Of a DNA stretch of 64,000 bases, positions 51,474 through 60,997 are shown one piece after another (the first letter of the stretch is position 1; each line of letters begins with the position of its first letter). The notes beneath the pieces are model-generated. The model searched no databases, had not been told where the DNA came from, and was given only the letters and a program-made list of their open reading frames with translations. Origin of the DNA: Roseibium limicola (GTDB lineage: Bacteria > Pseudomonadota > Alphaproteobacteria > Rhizobiales > Stappiaceae); contig NZ_JAFLNF010000002.1 of assembly GCF_017313085.1 (NCBI RefSeq), forward strand, positions 1 through 64,000. Reading direction: 5' to 3'. Position numbers and translations under genes: made by a program.

Positions 51474-53026
51474 TGCAAACCTGGAACATTCACAAGCGTC
51501 AGCTTGAATCTTCTGAAGGCGTCGTGGCAGCCCAGCATTTCGAAGCCGCACAAGCCGGCGCAGATGTGCTGAAGAAGGGCGGCAACGCCATGGACGCGGC
51601 CGTGGTGACGGCCCTCGTCCTTTCTGTCGTCGAGCCATGGTTGAGCGGTGTTGGCGGTGGCGGTCTCATGCTATGGGCCGAGGCTGATGGCAGCAAGGTC
51701 GACACGCTGGACTTCAACGTTCGCGCCAGCCGCAATATGAACCGCAGCCAATATCCTTTGAGTGGCGGTCAGGACGGCGACTGGTTCGACTGGCCAGCGG
51801 TTGAGGACGATCGCAACATCATCGGCTATTCGTCGATCTGTATTCCTGGCGCAGTGGCGGGTTTTGCAGCTGCTTTGGAAAAATACGGCACGATCAGCTG
51901 GGCCGAAGCACTCGAGCCTGCCATCGCGTTCGCCGAACGCGGCATGATCGTCGATTGGTTCACCAGCCTCTGCTTGGCAATCGATCTGGCAGGCCTGTCG
52001 CTTTATCCGGCCACGGCGGAGTTGTTCCTTGACAACGGCAAACCGCGCAAAGTCGGGCAGGGGCAGCCTGAAACCTTCCTGCCGATGAAAACCAAGGCAA
52101 AGATGCTGCGGCGCTTGGCGGAAGCTGGCCCGCGCGACTTCTATGAAGGCGAAATCGCCAAAGGCATCGTCGCAGACCTTAATGCCGGTGGGTCAGTGAT
52201 CGATGCGCATGATCTGGCGGGCTATCAGCCGACATGGGCGGCTGCCCAAAGTGCAGGTTACCGCGGCCGCGAGGTTCATGTGGTGCCGGGGCTTTGCGGT
52301 GGTCCAAGCCTGTTGAACACACTCAACACGCTTGAAACCTCGCTGGAAGGCAAGTTGGTTGACAGCGCTGCTGCCGCTGCGGCCTACGCCCAGGCTATTC
52401 GCGGAACCTACGAAGAACGCCTGAAAACCATGGGCCATGCCAGCCAGCAGGAAGATTGCACGAGCCACGTCTCTGTGGTCGACAAGGCTGGCAACATGGT
52501 CTCCCTGACCAACACGCTCCTGTCACGCTTCGGCTCCAAGGTCCTTCTGCCGCAAAGTGGTATGCTGATGAACAACGGCATGATGTGGTTCGACCCACGC
52601 GACGGCGTGCCGAATGCGATTGCGCCTGCTGCCCGGCCTCTGGCCAATATGGCGCCTGCCATTGTGTCGAGCGGTGGCAAGCCCTGGCTTGCCATTGGCG
52701 CAGCCGGCGGACGGCAGATCTTCCCGGCGCTCACCCAACTGATTTCTTATGTGATCGACGGTCAGATGTCGCTGGAGGAGGCCTTCCACGCGCCGCGTCT
52801 CGACGGCAGCGGACCGACGGTGATTATTGATCGGGCTGCAGCAGCAAATGTAGCCGCCGCGGTCGCCGAGCACTATCCGGTTCGGCTGACCAGCAACACA
52901 TTGCACCCGGTGTGTTTTGCCATTCCGTCTGCCGTGTTGAATGATCACGCCAGCGGCAAGCGTTTTGGCATGGTGCATCCGATCAACCCCTGGACCGGTG
53001 CGGCCGAAGGAGGGGGGTATGATTGA
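51473..53026 (+). CDS. Gamma-glutamyltransferase family protein, leaderless
   Basis: This 517-aa Ntn-hydrolase has GGNAMDAAVVTALVLSVVEP near residue 36 and the autocleavage/nucleophile Thr330 in CTSHVSVVDKAGNMVSLTN. After self-cleavage the small subunit would begin at Thr330. No signal peptide is present, unlike typical periplasmic GGTs, so it should process imported gamma-glutamyl or similar amides inside the cell. I use the ATG at 51473 (GAAAGG 8 nt upstream); a TTG at 51458 is less likely. It overlaps the ATPase gene by 8 nt. Confidence 0.9.
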   Translation: MQTWNIHKRQLESSEGVVAAQHFEAAQAGADVLKKGGNAMDAAVVTALVLSVVEPWLSGVGGGGLMLWAEADGSKVDTLDFNVRASRNMNRSQYPLSGGQDGDWFDWPAVEDDRNIIGYSSICIPGAVAGFAAALEKYGTISWAEALEPAIAFAERGMIVDWFTSLCLAIDLAGLSLYPATAELFLDNGKPRKVGQGQPETFLPMKTKAKMLRRLAEAGPRDFYEGEIAKGIVADLNAGGSVIDAHDLAGYQPTWAAAQSAGYRGREVHVVPGLCGGPSLLNTLNTLETSLEGKLVDSAAAAAAYAQAIRGTYEERLKTMGHASQQEDCTSHVSVVDKAGNMVSLTNTLLSRFGSKVLLPQSGMLMNNGMMWFDPRDGVPNAIAPAARPLANMAPAIVSSGGKPWLAIGAAGGRQIFPALTQLISYVIDGQMSLEEAFHAPRLDGSGPTVIIDRAAAANVAAAVAEHYPVRLTSNTLHPVCFAIPSAVLNDHASGKRFGMVHPINPWTGAAEGGGYD

Positions 53027-54008
53027 CGGGTTTAGCAACACGACTCTGAGCATCTCCAATCTCAAGGTCGCAGTTGGACCACACTCCGTTGTTGACGGTG
53101 TCGATATCGACATCCGCAAGGGCGAGATCGTCGCCCTGGTCGGCGAGAGTGGATCCGGCAAAAGCTTGACCGCCTTGTCGGCGATGGGGCTGCTCTCGGG
53201 CCGGGTCGGCCAGAGCGGTGGCGAAATCAAATTGAATGGCCAGACGATCAATCCCCAGGATGAAGTCGAGATGGGTCGTCTGCGCGGCACCCGGCTGTCG
53301 ATGATCTTTCAGGAACCGGTGGCCTCGCTCAATCCCCTGCTTTCGGTTGGCGAACAGGTGGCTGAGAGCCTGGTCGTTCATGGCCGCGCGACAAAAGCCC
53401 AGGCGATGGAAAGGGCAGTTCAGATGCTCGCAGATGTCGGTATTCCGGAGCCTGAAAAGCGCGCGAAGCAATTCGCGTGGGAACTCTCCGGCGGCATGTG
53501 CCAGCGGGTGATGATCGCCTCGGCGCTGATTGCCGAGCCGGATCTGCTGATTGCCGATGAACCAACGACAGCCCTGGACGTCACGGTGCAGGCGCAGATC
53601 CTCGATCTGATGCGGCGTCTGCGCGACAAGACAGGCACCTCCATCCTGATCATCACCCATGACATGGGGGTGGTTGCCTCCATCGCTGATCGAGTCTGCG
53701 TGATGTATGGTGGGCGGGTTGTCGAACAGGCAGAAGTGCATCAGCTGTTCAAGGCACCGAAGCACCCGTACACCAAGCTGCTTCTGACAACGATCCCCAA
53801 GCTGACCGATGCGCCGAAGCAAGATCTTTATTCCATCAAGGGCATGGTGCCGGACATCGCCGACTTCCCCGAGGGCTGCCGGTTTCGCACCCGCTGTCCG
53901 CTTGCAGATAAGCAATGCGTGAAGACGCCTCCTTTGCAGCCGCGAAAGACTTTTGATGATGGGCTCGTTGCCTGCTGGCACTCCGAGCTGACGGAAACTC
54001 TGCAATGA
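53019..54008 (+). CDS. Dipeptide-type ABC ATPase (DppD-like)
   Basis: This 329-aa ATPase has Walker A GESGSGKS, signature LSGGMCQRVMIASAL and Walker B LLIADEPTTALDV. A C-terminal oligopeptide-type extension has the Cys-containing CRFRTRCPLADKQC motif that binds an Fe-S cluster in some relatives. I use the ATG at 53019, preceded by GAAGGAGGGGGG; the frame is open upstream into the GGT gene. The stop overlaps the next ATG. Confidence 0.93.
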   Translation: MIDGFSNTTLSISNLKVAVGPHSVVDGVDIDIRKGEIVALVGESGSGKSLTALSAMGLLSGRVGQSGGEIKLNGQTINPQDEVEMGRLRGTRLSMIFQEPVASLNPLLSVGEQVAESLVVHGRATKAQAMERAVQMLADVGIPEPEKRAKQFAWELSGGMCQRVMIASALIAEPDLLIADEPTTALDVTVQAQILDLMRRLRDKTGTSILIITHDMGVVASIADRVCVMYGGRVVEQAEVHQLFKAPKHPYTKLLLTTIPKLTDAPKQDLYSIKGMVPDIADFPEGCRFRTRCPLADKQCVKTPPLQPRKTFDDGLVACWHSELTETLQ

Positions 54009-54994
54009 GAGGCGATATGGACGCGACCGACGCCCCCCTTCTTCAGGTGAAAAATCTCAAGGTGCATTTCCCTTCCGGCTCCAAGGGCTTGTTCTCTGAA
54101 CAGCAATTGGTCAAAGCAGTAGACGGAGTTTCCTTCATGGTCCATGCGGGTGAAACCCTGGCGATTGTCGGCGAAAGCGGCTGCGGAAAATCCACCACGG
54201 GCAATGCCATTCTCGGATTGGCGCCCGTCACTGAGGGGCAGGTGACGTTTCGTGGGCAGGATATAGCCCGCCTGTCGCCGGACGAACGCAGCCGCATGTG
54301 GCGAAATCTGCAGGTGGTGTTTCAAGATCCGGTTGCAGCGCTCAACCCGAAGCTCACCATCGGCAATTCGATTGCGGAACCGCTAGCAATCAATGGCGTT
54401 CCACGTGCCAAACAACTGGAGCGTATTGTCGAACTGCTGGATCTTGTTGGCCTGAACCCGAGCCAGAAAGACCGCTTTCCCAATGAGCTCTCCGGCGGGC
54501 AGAGGCAGCGTGTGGTGATCGCGCGGGCTCTGGCATTGGAGCCGGATGTTATCATCTGCGATGAGCCGGTGTCTGCGCTCGACGTCTCGATCCAGTCGCA
54601 GATCCTCAATCTGCTGATGAAGCTGCAGCGCGAACTGGGGTTGGCCTACCTCTTCATCTCTCATGACCTCTCCGTCGTGCGCCATATCGCCGACCGGGTC
54701 ATCGTGATGTATCTCGGCCACATTATCGAACAGGGGCCAGCGGAGGTTCTGTTCAGCAATCCGCGTCATCCCTATACGGAAGCTCTCTTGTCGGCGATCC
54801 CCTTGCCGGATCCGGTGGCCGAGCGGTCGAAGAAACGGGTGCTGCTGGAAGGGGATCTTCCGAGCCCGCTCAACCCGCCAAAGGGCTGTCCGTTTGTCAC
54901 CCGTTGCCCAATCCGGGAAGAACGCTGCGCCGAGGCAAAGCCTCAGTTGGTCCAGGATGAAAACAATCGCGAAGTCGCCTGTTTCTTGCGTTGA
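54005..54994 (+). CDS. Dipeptide-type ABC ATPase (DppF-like)
   Basis: This 329-aa ATPase has Walker A GESGCGKS, signature LSGGQRQRVVIARAL and Walker B VIICDEPVSALDV, plus the C-terminal CPFVTRCPIREERC extension. An ATG at 54017 is an alternative start. It is the last gene of the operon; a strong inverted repeat covers its stop codon. Confidence 0.93.
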   Translation: MRGDMDATDAPLLQVKNLKVHFPSGSKGLFSEQQLVKAVDGVSFMVHAGETLAIVGESGCGKSTTGNAILGLAPVTEGQVTFRGQDIARLSPDERSRMWRNLQVVFQDPVAALNPKLTIGNSIAEPLAINGVPRAKQLERIVELLDLVGLNPSQKDRFPNELSGGQRQRVVIARALALEPDVIICDEPVSALDVSIQSQILNLLMKLQRELGLAYLFISHDLSVVRHIADRVIVMYLGHIIEQGPAEVLFSNPRHPYTEALLSAIPLPDPVAERSKKRVLLEGDLPSPLNPPKGCPFVTRCPIREERCAEAKPQLVQDENNREVACFLR

Positions 54995-55002
54995 AACAGG
55001 CG
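54976..55002. terminator. Inverted repeat over the end of the DppF-like gene (convergent terminator candidate)
   Basis: CGCCTGTTTC (54976-54985) and GAAACAGGCG (54993-55002) form a perfect 10-bp stem with a 7-nt loop spanning the TGA. The convergent GH42 gene ends at 55017. No T-tract follows on either strand, so it may serve both directions weakly. Confidence 0.6.
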
Positions 55003-55016
55003 GCCGCCGGATCGGA

Positions 55017-56948
55017 TTACGCCCGCCAGATCGCCAGATCCTGTGCTGCAACCTCTGACGACCCGAGGATCAGGCGAATGCCTTCAGGCACGCTCCAGCT
55101 GTCAGGGCCGTAGTTGAACGCAAAGATCAGATCACCGCGCCGCCGCAGGCGCACGTGGGCGGGCAGGGACACAGTCTCAAGCTTGGCTTCTTGCACGAGC
55201 ATATGCATCATGTCGGCAAGGAGCGTTTCATCCGGCCAGCAGTGCAGGGAAAAAACGTTCTCCTTGCGGGTCAGGGCCGGGTCGCCGTTGTCAAAGTGGG
55301 CCAGCATTTCCGTCGCAGCTTCGACATACTCGCGCCAGCGTATAGCGGCGCCTGATAGAGCTCCTGTAACCTTGTCCTGCAGGCCGGGGCGGAGCGATGC
55401 TACCTGAGTGACCCGTGTGCCGGTGAGTGCAGAAAGAGGGCCGGGTGGCAGTCCTGAAGGGATGCGGAAATGGCGGTCTCTCGACCCGGAACGCGGCCCT
55501 AGCATGACAAGCCCGTCGGCATCTTGCAGGGCCCGGAGAGAGGCCTCGTCCACCTGCATCATGCACGGAACGAGCACCAGTTTGTAGCCCCTCAGGTTAC
55601 CTCCGGGCCGGACGAAATCGACATCCAGACCAAGGCGACGGATGGCCTCATACCAGCGAAAAGAAAGTTCCTCGTAACGGAAATCAGCGCCTTGTGGCTG
55701 GATGCTGGTGGCCCAGTGGGTCGGATAATCGAAGACCAGCGCAACCGGCGTCTTTCGGCTGTCCGGCAGAGTGCCGACGTCTGCCAGCTCGCGCGCGGTT
55801 TCGGCTGCCTCCCGTCCGCCCACAGACAGCTCATCGGAACCTGGCAAATTCAATCCGGCGTGGTGTTGCTCCTGGGCGAAATCCGCTTGCCGCCAGCGGA
55901 AATAGCTGACCACTTCTGCGCCGTGAGCGAGCGCCTCCCAGGTCCACAGCCGCACCATGCCAGGTTTGGGAACCGGATTCCACTTTGCCCAGTTGACGGG
56001 TCCGGGCTGCTGTTCCATCACCCAGAAGCGTCCCCGCCCGACACTGCGATAGAGGTCGTGGTGATAGGCGGCAATGTCCGGGTGGGAGGTTTCCGCCCAG
56101 CGGTTGCGTTCCACCTCACTGAAGGGGAATTTCTCGACGAAGCCGATCGGATAGCTGTCCCACGAGGCCAGGTCGAGGTTGTCCCCGACCTTGAAGTGGT
56201 CAAAGTCGGAAATGAACCCCATGAAATTGTGTGTGATCCAGCGGCCGGGCGAGTTCTTGCGCAGGATGTCACATTGCATCCGGTCGAAGTCGGCAATCTG
56301 ATCGGAGTGAAATCGCCAGAAATCATGCCGTGCAGCTGGGTTGGGCTCGGTCACGGTGCGGCAGGGCAGCGCCACGTCTTCAAAGCTTCGCAGTTCCATT
56401 GACCAGAACACATTGCCCCAGGCAGCATTCAGCTGGTCAATGCCCTGGTAGCGTCGCCGCAGCCACTCGGCAAACGCCTTTCGATCTTCCTCGCCCCACG
56501 ACATAGTGGTGTCATGGCAGCCATACTCATTGTCGGTTTGCCAACCGACCAGACCGGGATGATGGCCATAGCGCTGACTGACCTTCTCGACAATTCGGGC
56601 ACTCTCACGCCACCAGGTGCGGGAGGAAAACGTCGAGTGCCGACGCGATCCGAAGCCGCGAACCTGGCCATGTTCATCGTAGGGGAGAATGTCCGGATGC
56701 GCGTCCACCAGCCACTTGGGCGGCGTGGCTGTCGGGGTGCCGAGCACGATCTTAAGGCCTGCGTTGGCAAGCGTGTCCATGGCACGGTCGAGCCACGCGA
56801 AATCAAAACAATCGCGCTCAAGTTCCAGTCGCGACCAGGCAAATTCGCCGATACGCACATGGGAAATCCCCATCTTGCGCATTCGCCGCGCATCCTTTGC
56901 CCAGCGCTCTTCGGGCCAATGTTCGGGATAGTAGCAGACGCCCAGCAT
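55017..56948 (-). CDS. GH42 beta-galactosidase
   Basis: This 643-aa TIM-barrel enzyme has LGVCYYPEHWPEERW at the N-terminus, the acid/base Glu141 in WQTDNEYGCH and the nucleophile Glu312 in WVMEQQPGPVNW. The trimerisation (domain B) and C-terminal domains of GH42 follow. No signal peptide is present, so it splits imported beta-galactosides in the cytoplasm. It is the last gene of the galactoside operon; its ATG overlaps the stop of the ATPase gene by one nucleotide. Confidence 0.93.
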   Translation of the reverse strand: MLGVCYYPEHWPEERWAKDARRMRKMGISHVRIGEFAWSRLELERDCFDFAWLDRAMDTLANAGLKIVLGTPTATPPKWLVDAHPDILPYDEHGQVRGFGSRRHSTFSSRTWWRESARIVEKVSQRYGHHPGLVGWQTDNEYGCHDTTMSWGEEDRKAFAEWLRRRYQGIDQLNAAWGNVFWSMELRSFEDVALPCRTVTEPNPAARHDFWRFHSDQIADFDRMQCDILRKNSPGRWITHNFMGFISDFDHFKVGDNLDLASWDSYPIGFVEKFPFSEVERNRWAETSHPDIAAYHHDLYRSVGRGRFWVMEQQPGPVNWAKWNPVPKPGMVRLWTWEALAHGAEVVSYFRWRQADFAQEQHHAGLNLPGSDELSVGGREAAETARELADVGTLPDSRKTPVALVFDYPTHWATSIQPQGADFRYEELSFRWYEAIRRLGLDVDFVRPGGNLRGYKLVLVPCMMQVDEASLRALQDADGLVMLGPRSGSRDRHFRIPSGLPPGPLSALTGTRVTQVASLRPGLQDKVTGALSGAAIRWREYVEAATEMLAHFDNGDPALTRKENVFSLHCWPDETLLADMMHMLVQEAKLETVSLPAHVRLRRRGDLIFAFNYGPDSWSVPEGIRLILGSSEVAAQDLAIWRA

Positions 56949-58042
56949 TATCTCGTCAAATCCCCGTTGATGACGGCTCGTCCGTCGGTGTCGAAGAGGT
57001 GGCAGGCTTTTGCACTCAGACCCAAGGCGAGAACGTCTCCAGCCTTCTGCGTCGCCAGCCCGTCCGCCTTGACCGTGATTTCGCTGCCGTCGGCGAGTGT
57101 GACGAAGAAAATGGTCTCCGACCCGAGGTGCTCGGCCAGTTTGACGCTGGCCTGAACCTGGGCGTCACCGCCAGTGATCAGGTCTGTATGCTCCGGTCGA
57201 ATGCCGAGTGTCATCTCGCCGTCTGAAATGGGTTTGCCTTCCGTCGGCAAGGATAGCCGCGACCCGCCGGGCAGCGTCACCAGAGCAGCCTCTCCCTCGA
57301 CGCGAACATCGACCTTGAGAAAATTCATCTTCGGTGAGCCGATGAAACCTGCCACGAAGAGATTGGCCGGACGATGATAAAGTTCGAGCGGCGAACCGAC
57401 CTGCTCGATGTGTCCTGACGAAAGAACAACGATCTTGTCGGCCATGGTCATGGCTTCCACCTGATCGTGGGTGACATAGATCATCGTTGCCTTTAGCTCC
57501 TGGTGGAGACCCGACAGTTCCGCGCGCATCTGGACCCGCAAGGCCGCGTCGAGGTTGGACAGGGGCTCATCAAACAGAAAGACCTCCGGATCGCGCACGA
57601 TGGCGCGGCCAATGGCAACGCGCTGGCGCTGACCGCCGGAGAGCTGACCCGGTTTGCGTTTCAGCAAGGGCTCAAGTTGCAGCATCTTGGCCGCCTTGTC
57701 GGTGCGGGCTGCGACTTCCGCCTTCGGGTGGCCGGTCATCTTCAGGCCGAAGCCGATGTTTTCAGCCACGCTCATATGCGGGTAAAGCGCGTAGGACTGG
57801 AACACCATCGCGACACCGCGCTCCGACGGGCCAACCCGTGTCATGTCCTGCCCGCCAATGGAAAGCGCGCCGGCGGTGATCTCTTCCAACCCGGCGATCA
57901 TCCGCAAAAGGGTGGACTTGCCACAGCCTGAAGGGCCGACAAAGACGCAGAATTCGCCGTCTTTCACCTCAAGGTCGAGGTCCTTGACCACAGTGACATT
58001 GCCATATTGCTTGCGGATGCCACGAAGGGTCACATCAGCCAT
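56948..58042 (-). CDS. Sugar ABC importer ATPase (MsmK/UgpC type)
   Basis: This 364-aa ATPase has Walker A GPSGCGKS near residue 36, signature LSGGQRQRVAIGRAI near 135, Walker B VFLFDEPLSNLD and a C-terminal TOBE/regulatory domain (GIRPEHTDL). It energises the MalFG-like permeases encoded upstream. It sits between the alpha- and beta-galactosidase genes, overlapping both neighbours, so glycosidases and ATPase are co-translated. Confidence 0.93.
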   Translation of the reverse strand: MADVTLRGIRKQYGNVTVVKDLDLEVKDGEFCVFVGPSGCGKSTLLRMIAGLEEITAGALSIGGQDMTRVGPSERGVAMVFQSYALYPHMSVAENIGFGLKMTGHPKAEVAARTDKAAKMLQLEPLLKRKPGQLSGGQRQRVAIGRAIVRDPEVFLFDEPLSNLDAALRVQMRAELSGLHQELKATMIYVTHDQVEAMTMADKIVVLSSGHIEQVGSPLELYHRPANLFVAGFIGSPKMNFLKVDVRVEGEAALVTLPGGSRLSLPTEGKPISDGEMTLGIRPEHTDLITGGDAQVQASVKLAEHLGSETIFFVTLADGSEITVKADGLATQKAGDVLALGLSAKACHLFDTDGRAVINGDLTR

Positions 58043-60149
58043 GATCGGGGTCTCCCGTGGTGGGTTCTAGTTCAATCAAGAGCGCGCTTTCCGGCCGCAG
58101 CATGGGCAGCGGCAGACCGGCAGAGGTCAGGCTGACGAGACTGAAGTCGATCTTGCCGGCCAGCAGATCGGATTGGCCTTCGGAGATGCGGATGAAATCG
58201 GGCTGCTGCGGCGTACGGTCGGCGATCCGCCACCGCCCGCCGAATTGGGTGATATGGGTCGGCAAGCGCAAAGGTGCGGGCTGTTCTCCGACCATCTGCG
58301 AGCCTTGTGCAACGATGACCGCAATCCGCTCAGCAGAGGCCGCTCCCCAGACATACCGCCCATCGACAGGGTCCAGGCGGAACTGTGTCCCAGGCGCATG
58401 CAACAGCTTCCGCAAGCGCTTGTGCAAGGCGATGAACTGGGCCAGTTCGTCCTGCTCAGGCAGCGTCATGTTCAGCGGGTTCAGCTCGACGCCGAAATGA
58501 TAGGCCATGGCGACCAGGGACCGGAACGACAGGCTGAGCTGTCGGCCGGTCTGGTGGTTGGGGCTGGCCGATACATGGGCGCCCAGCAGTTCAGGAGGAA
58601 AGAACTTCGAGGCGCCGTGCTGGATTTCCAACCGCTCCAGAGCATCCGTGCAGTCGGAGGTCCAGACCCGATGGGTATATTTGAGCACGCCATAATCCAC
58701 CCGGCCGCCGCCAGAGGCGCAACTCTCGATTTCCACCTTCGGATGCGCTCTGCGGATGCGATCCATCAACCCGTAAAGGGCGCGCATTTGTCGGGCCGTT
58801 GCTGCCTTGCCGTCTCGTCCGCCGACATGGGTCAGATCGCGGTTCATATCCCATTTGATGCAGGAGATATCATGGGATGACAGCAACGAGTCGATCTTGG
58901 CAAACAGATAGTCGGCAACCTCGGAGCGCGTCAGGTCCAGAACAAGTTGATGACGCGACAGACGAAGCGGGCGCCCTTCCACCTGCAGCACCCACTCCGG
59001 GTGTGTCTCGAAAAGCCGGGAAGTCGGATTGACCATTTCAGGCTCGAACCAGAGGCCGAACTCCATCCCGAGCGACGTTACATGATCAACCAACGGGGCA
59101 AGTCCGTCGGGGTATTTGGTGGTGTCGATGTCCCAGTCACCCAGACTGGTGGTGTCGTCATCGCGACGGGCAAACCAGCCGTCGTCCAGGACAAAACGCT
59201 CAATGCCCAGTTCGGCTGCCTTGCTGGCCTGATCTTTCAGCGATGCCACCTTGTGATCGAAATAGTTGCCTTCCCAGGTGTTAAGCGTCACGGGGCGTGG
59301 CGTCATGACATCGCCTGGCCAGGTGATCAGCTCCTGCCGCACGAAGCTATGGAAGGCGGCACTATCGGCCCCGGCATAGGCGAGCGGGCTGAGATAGCTT
59401 TCACCGGGATCAAGCAACATTTCCCCCGGCTCGAACAACTCCCCCATATGCACGAGGCGTCTGCCGTCGTCGCAGCGGTCGATAACGATCTGGTGGTTGC
59501 CGCTGAAGCCGAGGGCCACGCCAAATCGTTGGTTCGCGCTTTCAACGAAGAGCATCGGAAAGCGGTCATGCGATGTGCGCCCGCGGCGGTTTTCCTGCAA
59601 CCAGATGCCGGTTCCCAATTTCTCGCGGCGGGTCTGAAATTCCCGCCCCCACATCCCCGTGAAGCTCTCGACGGTTGCGTCTTCCGCCAAGGTTGGAAAG
59701 GACCCGGCCATGCAGCGATCGAGCTGATAGGGCGCATCTCCGTCATTGGTCAGGCAAACTTGCGAGGAAACAACGCCGCCCTTGTGTGCAGACAGAGTCA
59801 GGCGCAGGGACATCCGGGCGACTGTATCTGTCGCGGCGAGGGCAAGGCGACCTTCGCTTTCCTCTGCAGTCCAGTTGCAAAAGCCGAGGACGAAATCCCT
59901 GCCGGAGCGGTGGCCGCAAATCGCCGGCCAGCCGAAAAAACCCATGCCGCCTGTCGGCAATAGAACCGCGGAGGCAACAGCTTCATCCATGCCGTTGATA
60001 CGGCTGGCACGCTCAATAATCGGCGCATCAGACGCTTCGGACGGGCCGAAGGAGATGACTTCGGGCATGGCAATCGACCCGTCCGCCGCGGGCAGGCGAA
60101 GTGTAACCGTCAGCCCGTCAGGGGAAGAAAGCGAGACGATACGGCTCAT
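58035..60149 (-). CDS. GH36 alpha-galactosidase
   Basis: This 704-aa enzyme has the GH36 barrel motifs FVLDDGWF near residue 319, the nucleophile Asp434 in IKWDMNRDLTH and the acid/base motif SDCTDALER at 498-506, with the ESCASGGGRVDYG segment between. It has no signal peptide and acts on imported alpha-galactosides such as melibiose or raffinose-type sugars. The start is the ATG at 60149 overlapping the permease stop (ATGA). The frame is open 97 codons further upstream, but that stretch is antisense-free shadow of the permease gene. Confidence 0.92.
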   Translation of the reverse strand: MSRIVSLSSPDGLTVTLRLPAADGSIAMPEVISFGPSEASDAPIIERASRINGMDEAVASAVLLPTGGMGFFGWPAICGHRSGRDFVLGFCNWTAEESEGRLALAATDTVARMSLRLTLSAHKGGVVSSQVCLTNDGDAPYQLDRCMAGSFPTLAEDATVESFTGMWGREFQTRREKLGTGIWLQENRRGRTSHDRFPMLFVESANQRFGVALGFSGNHQIVIDRCDDGRRLVHMGELFEPGEMLLDPGESYLSPLAYAGADSAAFHSFVRQELITWPGDVMTPRPVTLNTWEGNYFDHKVASLKDQASKAAELGIERFVLDDGWFARRDDDTTSLGDWDIDTTKYPDGLAPLVDHVTSLGMEFGLWFEPEMVNPTSRLFETHPEWVLQVEGRPLRLSRHQLVLDLTRSEVADYLFAKIDSLLSSHDISCIKWDMNRDLTHVGGRDGKAATARQMRALYGLMDRIRRAHPKVEIESCASGGGRVDYGVLKYTHRVWTSDCTDALERLEIQHGASKFFPPELLGAHVSASPNHQTGRQLSLSFRSLVAMAYHFGVELNPLNMTLPEQDELAQFIALHKRLRKLLHAPGTQFRLDPVDGRYVWGAASAERIAVIVAQGSQMVGEQPAPLRLPTHITQFGGRWRIADRTPQQPDFIRISEGQSDLLAGKIDFSLVSLTSAGLPLPMLRPESALLIELEPTTGDPDHG

Positions 60150-60997
60150 CCTTTGGTTGCTCCAAGGGTTAGCCCGGCAATGAAATGCCGTTGCATGAGG
60201 AAGAACATCAGAACCGGCGGCAGTGCGGCAATGATCGATCCGGCCGAAACAAGATGCCAGGCGGCGACCCATTGGCCGTTGAGGGCGTAAAGCCCGGCGG
60301 TTACCGGCATGGCGTGCTGGCCCTGAACCAGAACGGTGGCCCAGAAATAGTCGTTCCAGATGAAAGTGAAGACCAGCACGGACAGGGCGGCGATTGCCGG
60401 GCGCATCAAAGGCAACACGATGCGGGTGAAGATCTTCCACTCCGAAACGCCTTCGACACGGGCTGCCTCAATCAGCGCAAAGGGCAGGCCCTTGATGAAG
60501 TTGCGCATGAAGAGGGTGCAGAAGCCTGTTTGAAAGGCCACATGGAACAGCACCAGTCCGAAGGTTGTGTCGTACATGCCTGCCTTCAGGGTCATGTCGC
60601 GCACCGGCACCATGAGGATCTGGAAGGGAATGAAATTCCCGGCGATGAACATGAAGAACAGCAGAAGATTGGCGCGGAAATTGTAGACCGCCAAGGCAAA
60701 TCCAGTAAGGCAAGACAATGCCACGGCACCGATTACCGTTGGAATGGTCACCTTGAAGGAGTTCAGGATGTACCAGCCGATGGGCGAGTTCTGAAAGACG
60801 GCGGTATAGTTCTCCACGCCGGCGAAGCTCGATGGAATCCCGAAGTAATTTCCGGCAGCAAGATCACCGGCGGGGCGCACCGAGGTAACGGCAACGCCGA
60901 TGAGCGGCAGCAACCACAGCACCAGTGCCATGGGCAGCAGCAACTTGTAGCCGATCTGCGCCCAGCGTGCGGATTTCTGAATGGGTGTGGGGAACAT
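60146..60997 (-). CDS. Sugar ABC permease (MalG-like)
   Basis: This 283-aa CUT1-family permease has six hydrophobic segments, an EAA loop (ALIEAARVEGVSEWKIFTRIVLP) and the C-terminal FFLMQRHFIAGLTLGATKG typical of MalG-type subunits. Its ATG overlaps the MalF-like stop by one nucleotide. It forms the heterodimeric channel for galactosides. Confidence 0.93.
   Translation of the reverse strand: MFPTPIQKSARWAQIGYKLLLPMALVLWLLPLIGVAVTSVRPAGDLAAGNYFGIPSSFAGVENYTAVFQNSPIGWYILNSFKVTIPTVIGAVALSCLTGFALAVYNFRANLLLFFMFIAGNFIPFQILMVPVRDMTLKAGMYDTTFGLVLFHVAFQTGFCTLFMRNFIKGLPFALIEAARVEGVSEWKIFTRIVLPLMRPAIAALSVLVFTFIWNDYFWATVLVQGQHAMPVTAGLYALNGQWVAAWHLVSAGSIIAALPPVLMFFLMQRHFIAGLTLGATKG

Noticed and set aside
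50484-51638. 384-aa minus-strand frame
   Set aside because: Antisense to the NodB-fold hydrolase, which keeps its metal-binding residues on the plus strand.
60150-60440. 97-codon N-terminal extension of the alpha-galactosidase frame
   Set aside because: It lies within the MalG-like gene in another frame, and the ATG at 60149 overlaps the upstream stop as ATGA.
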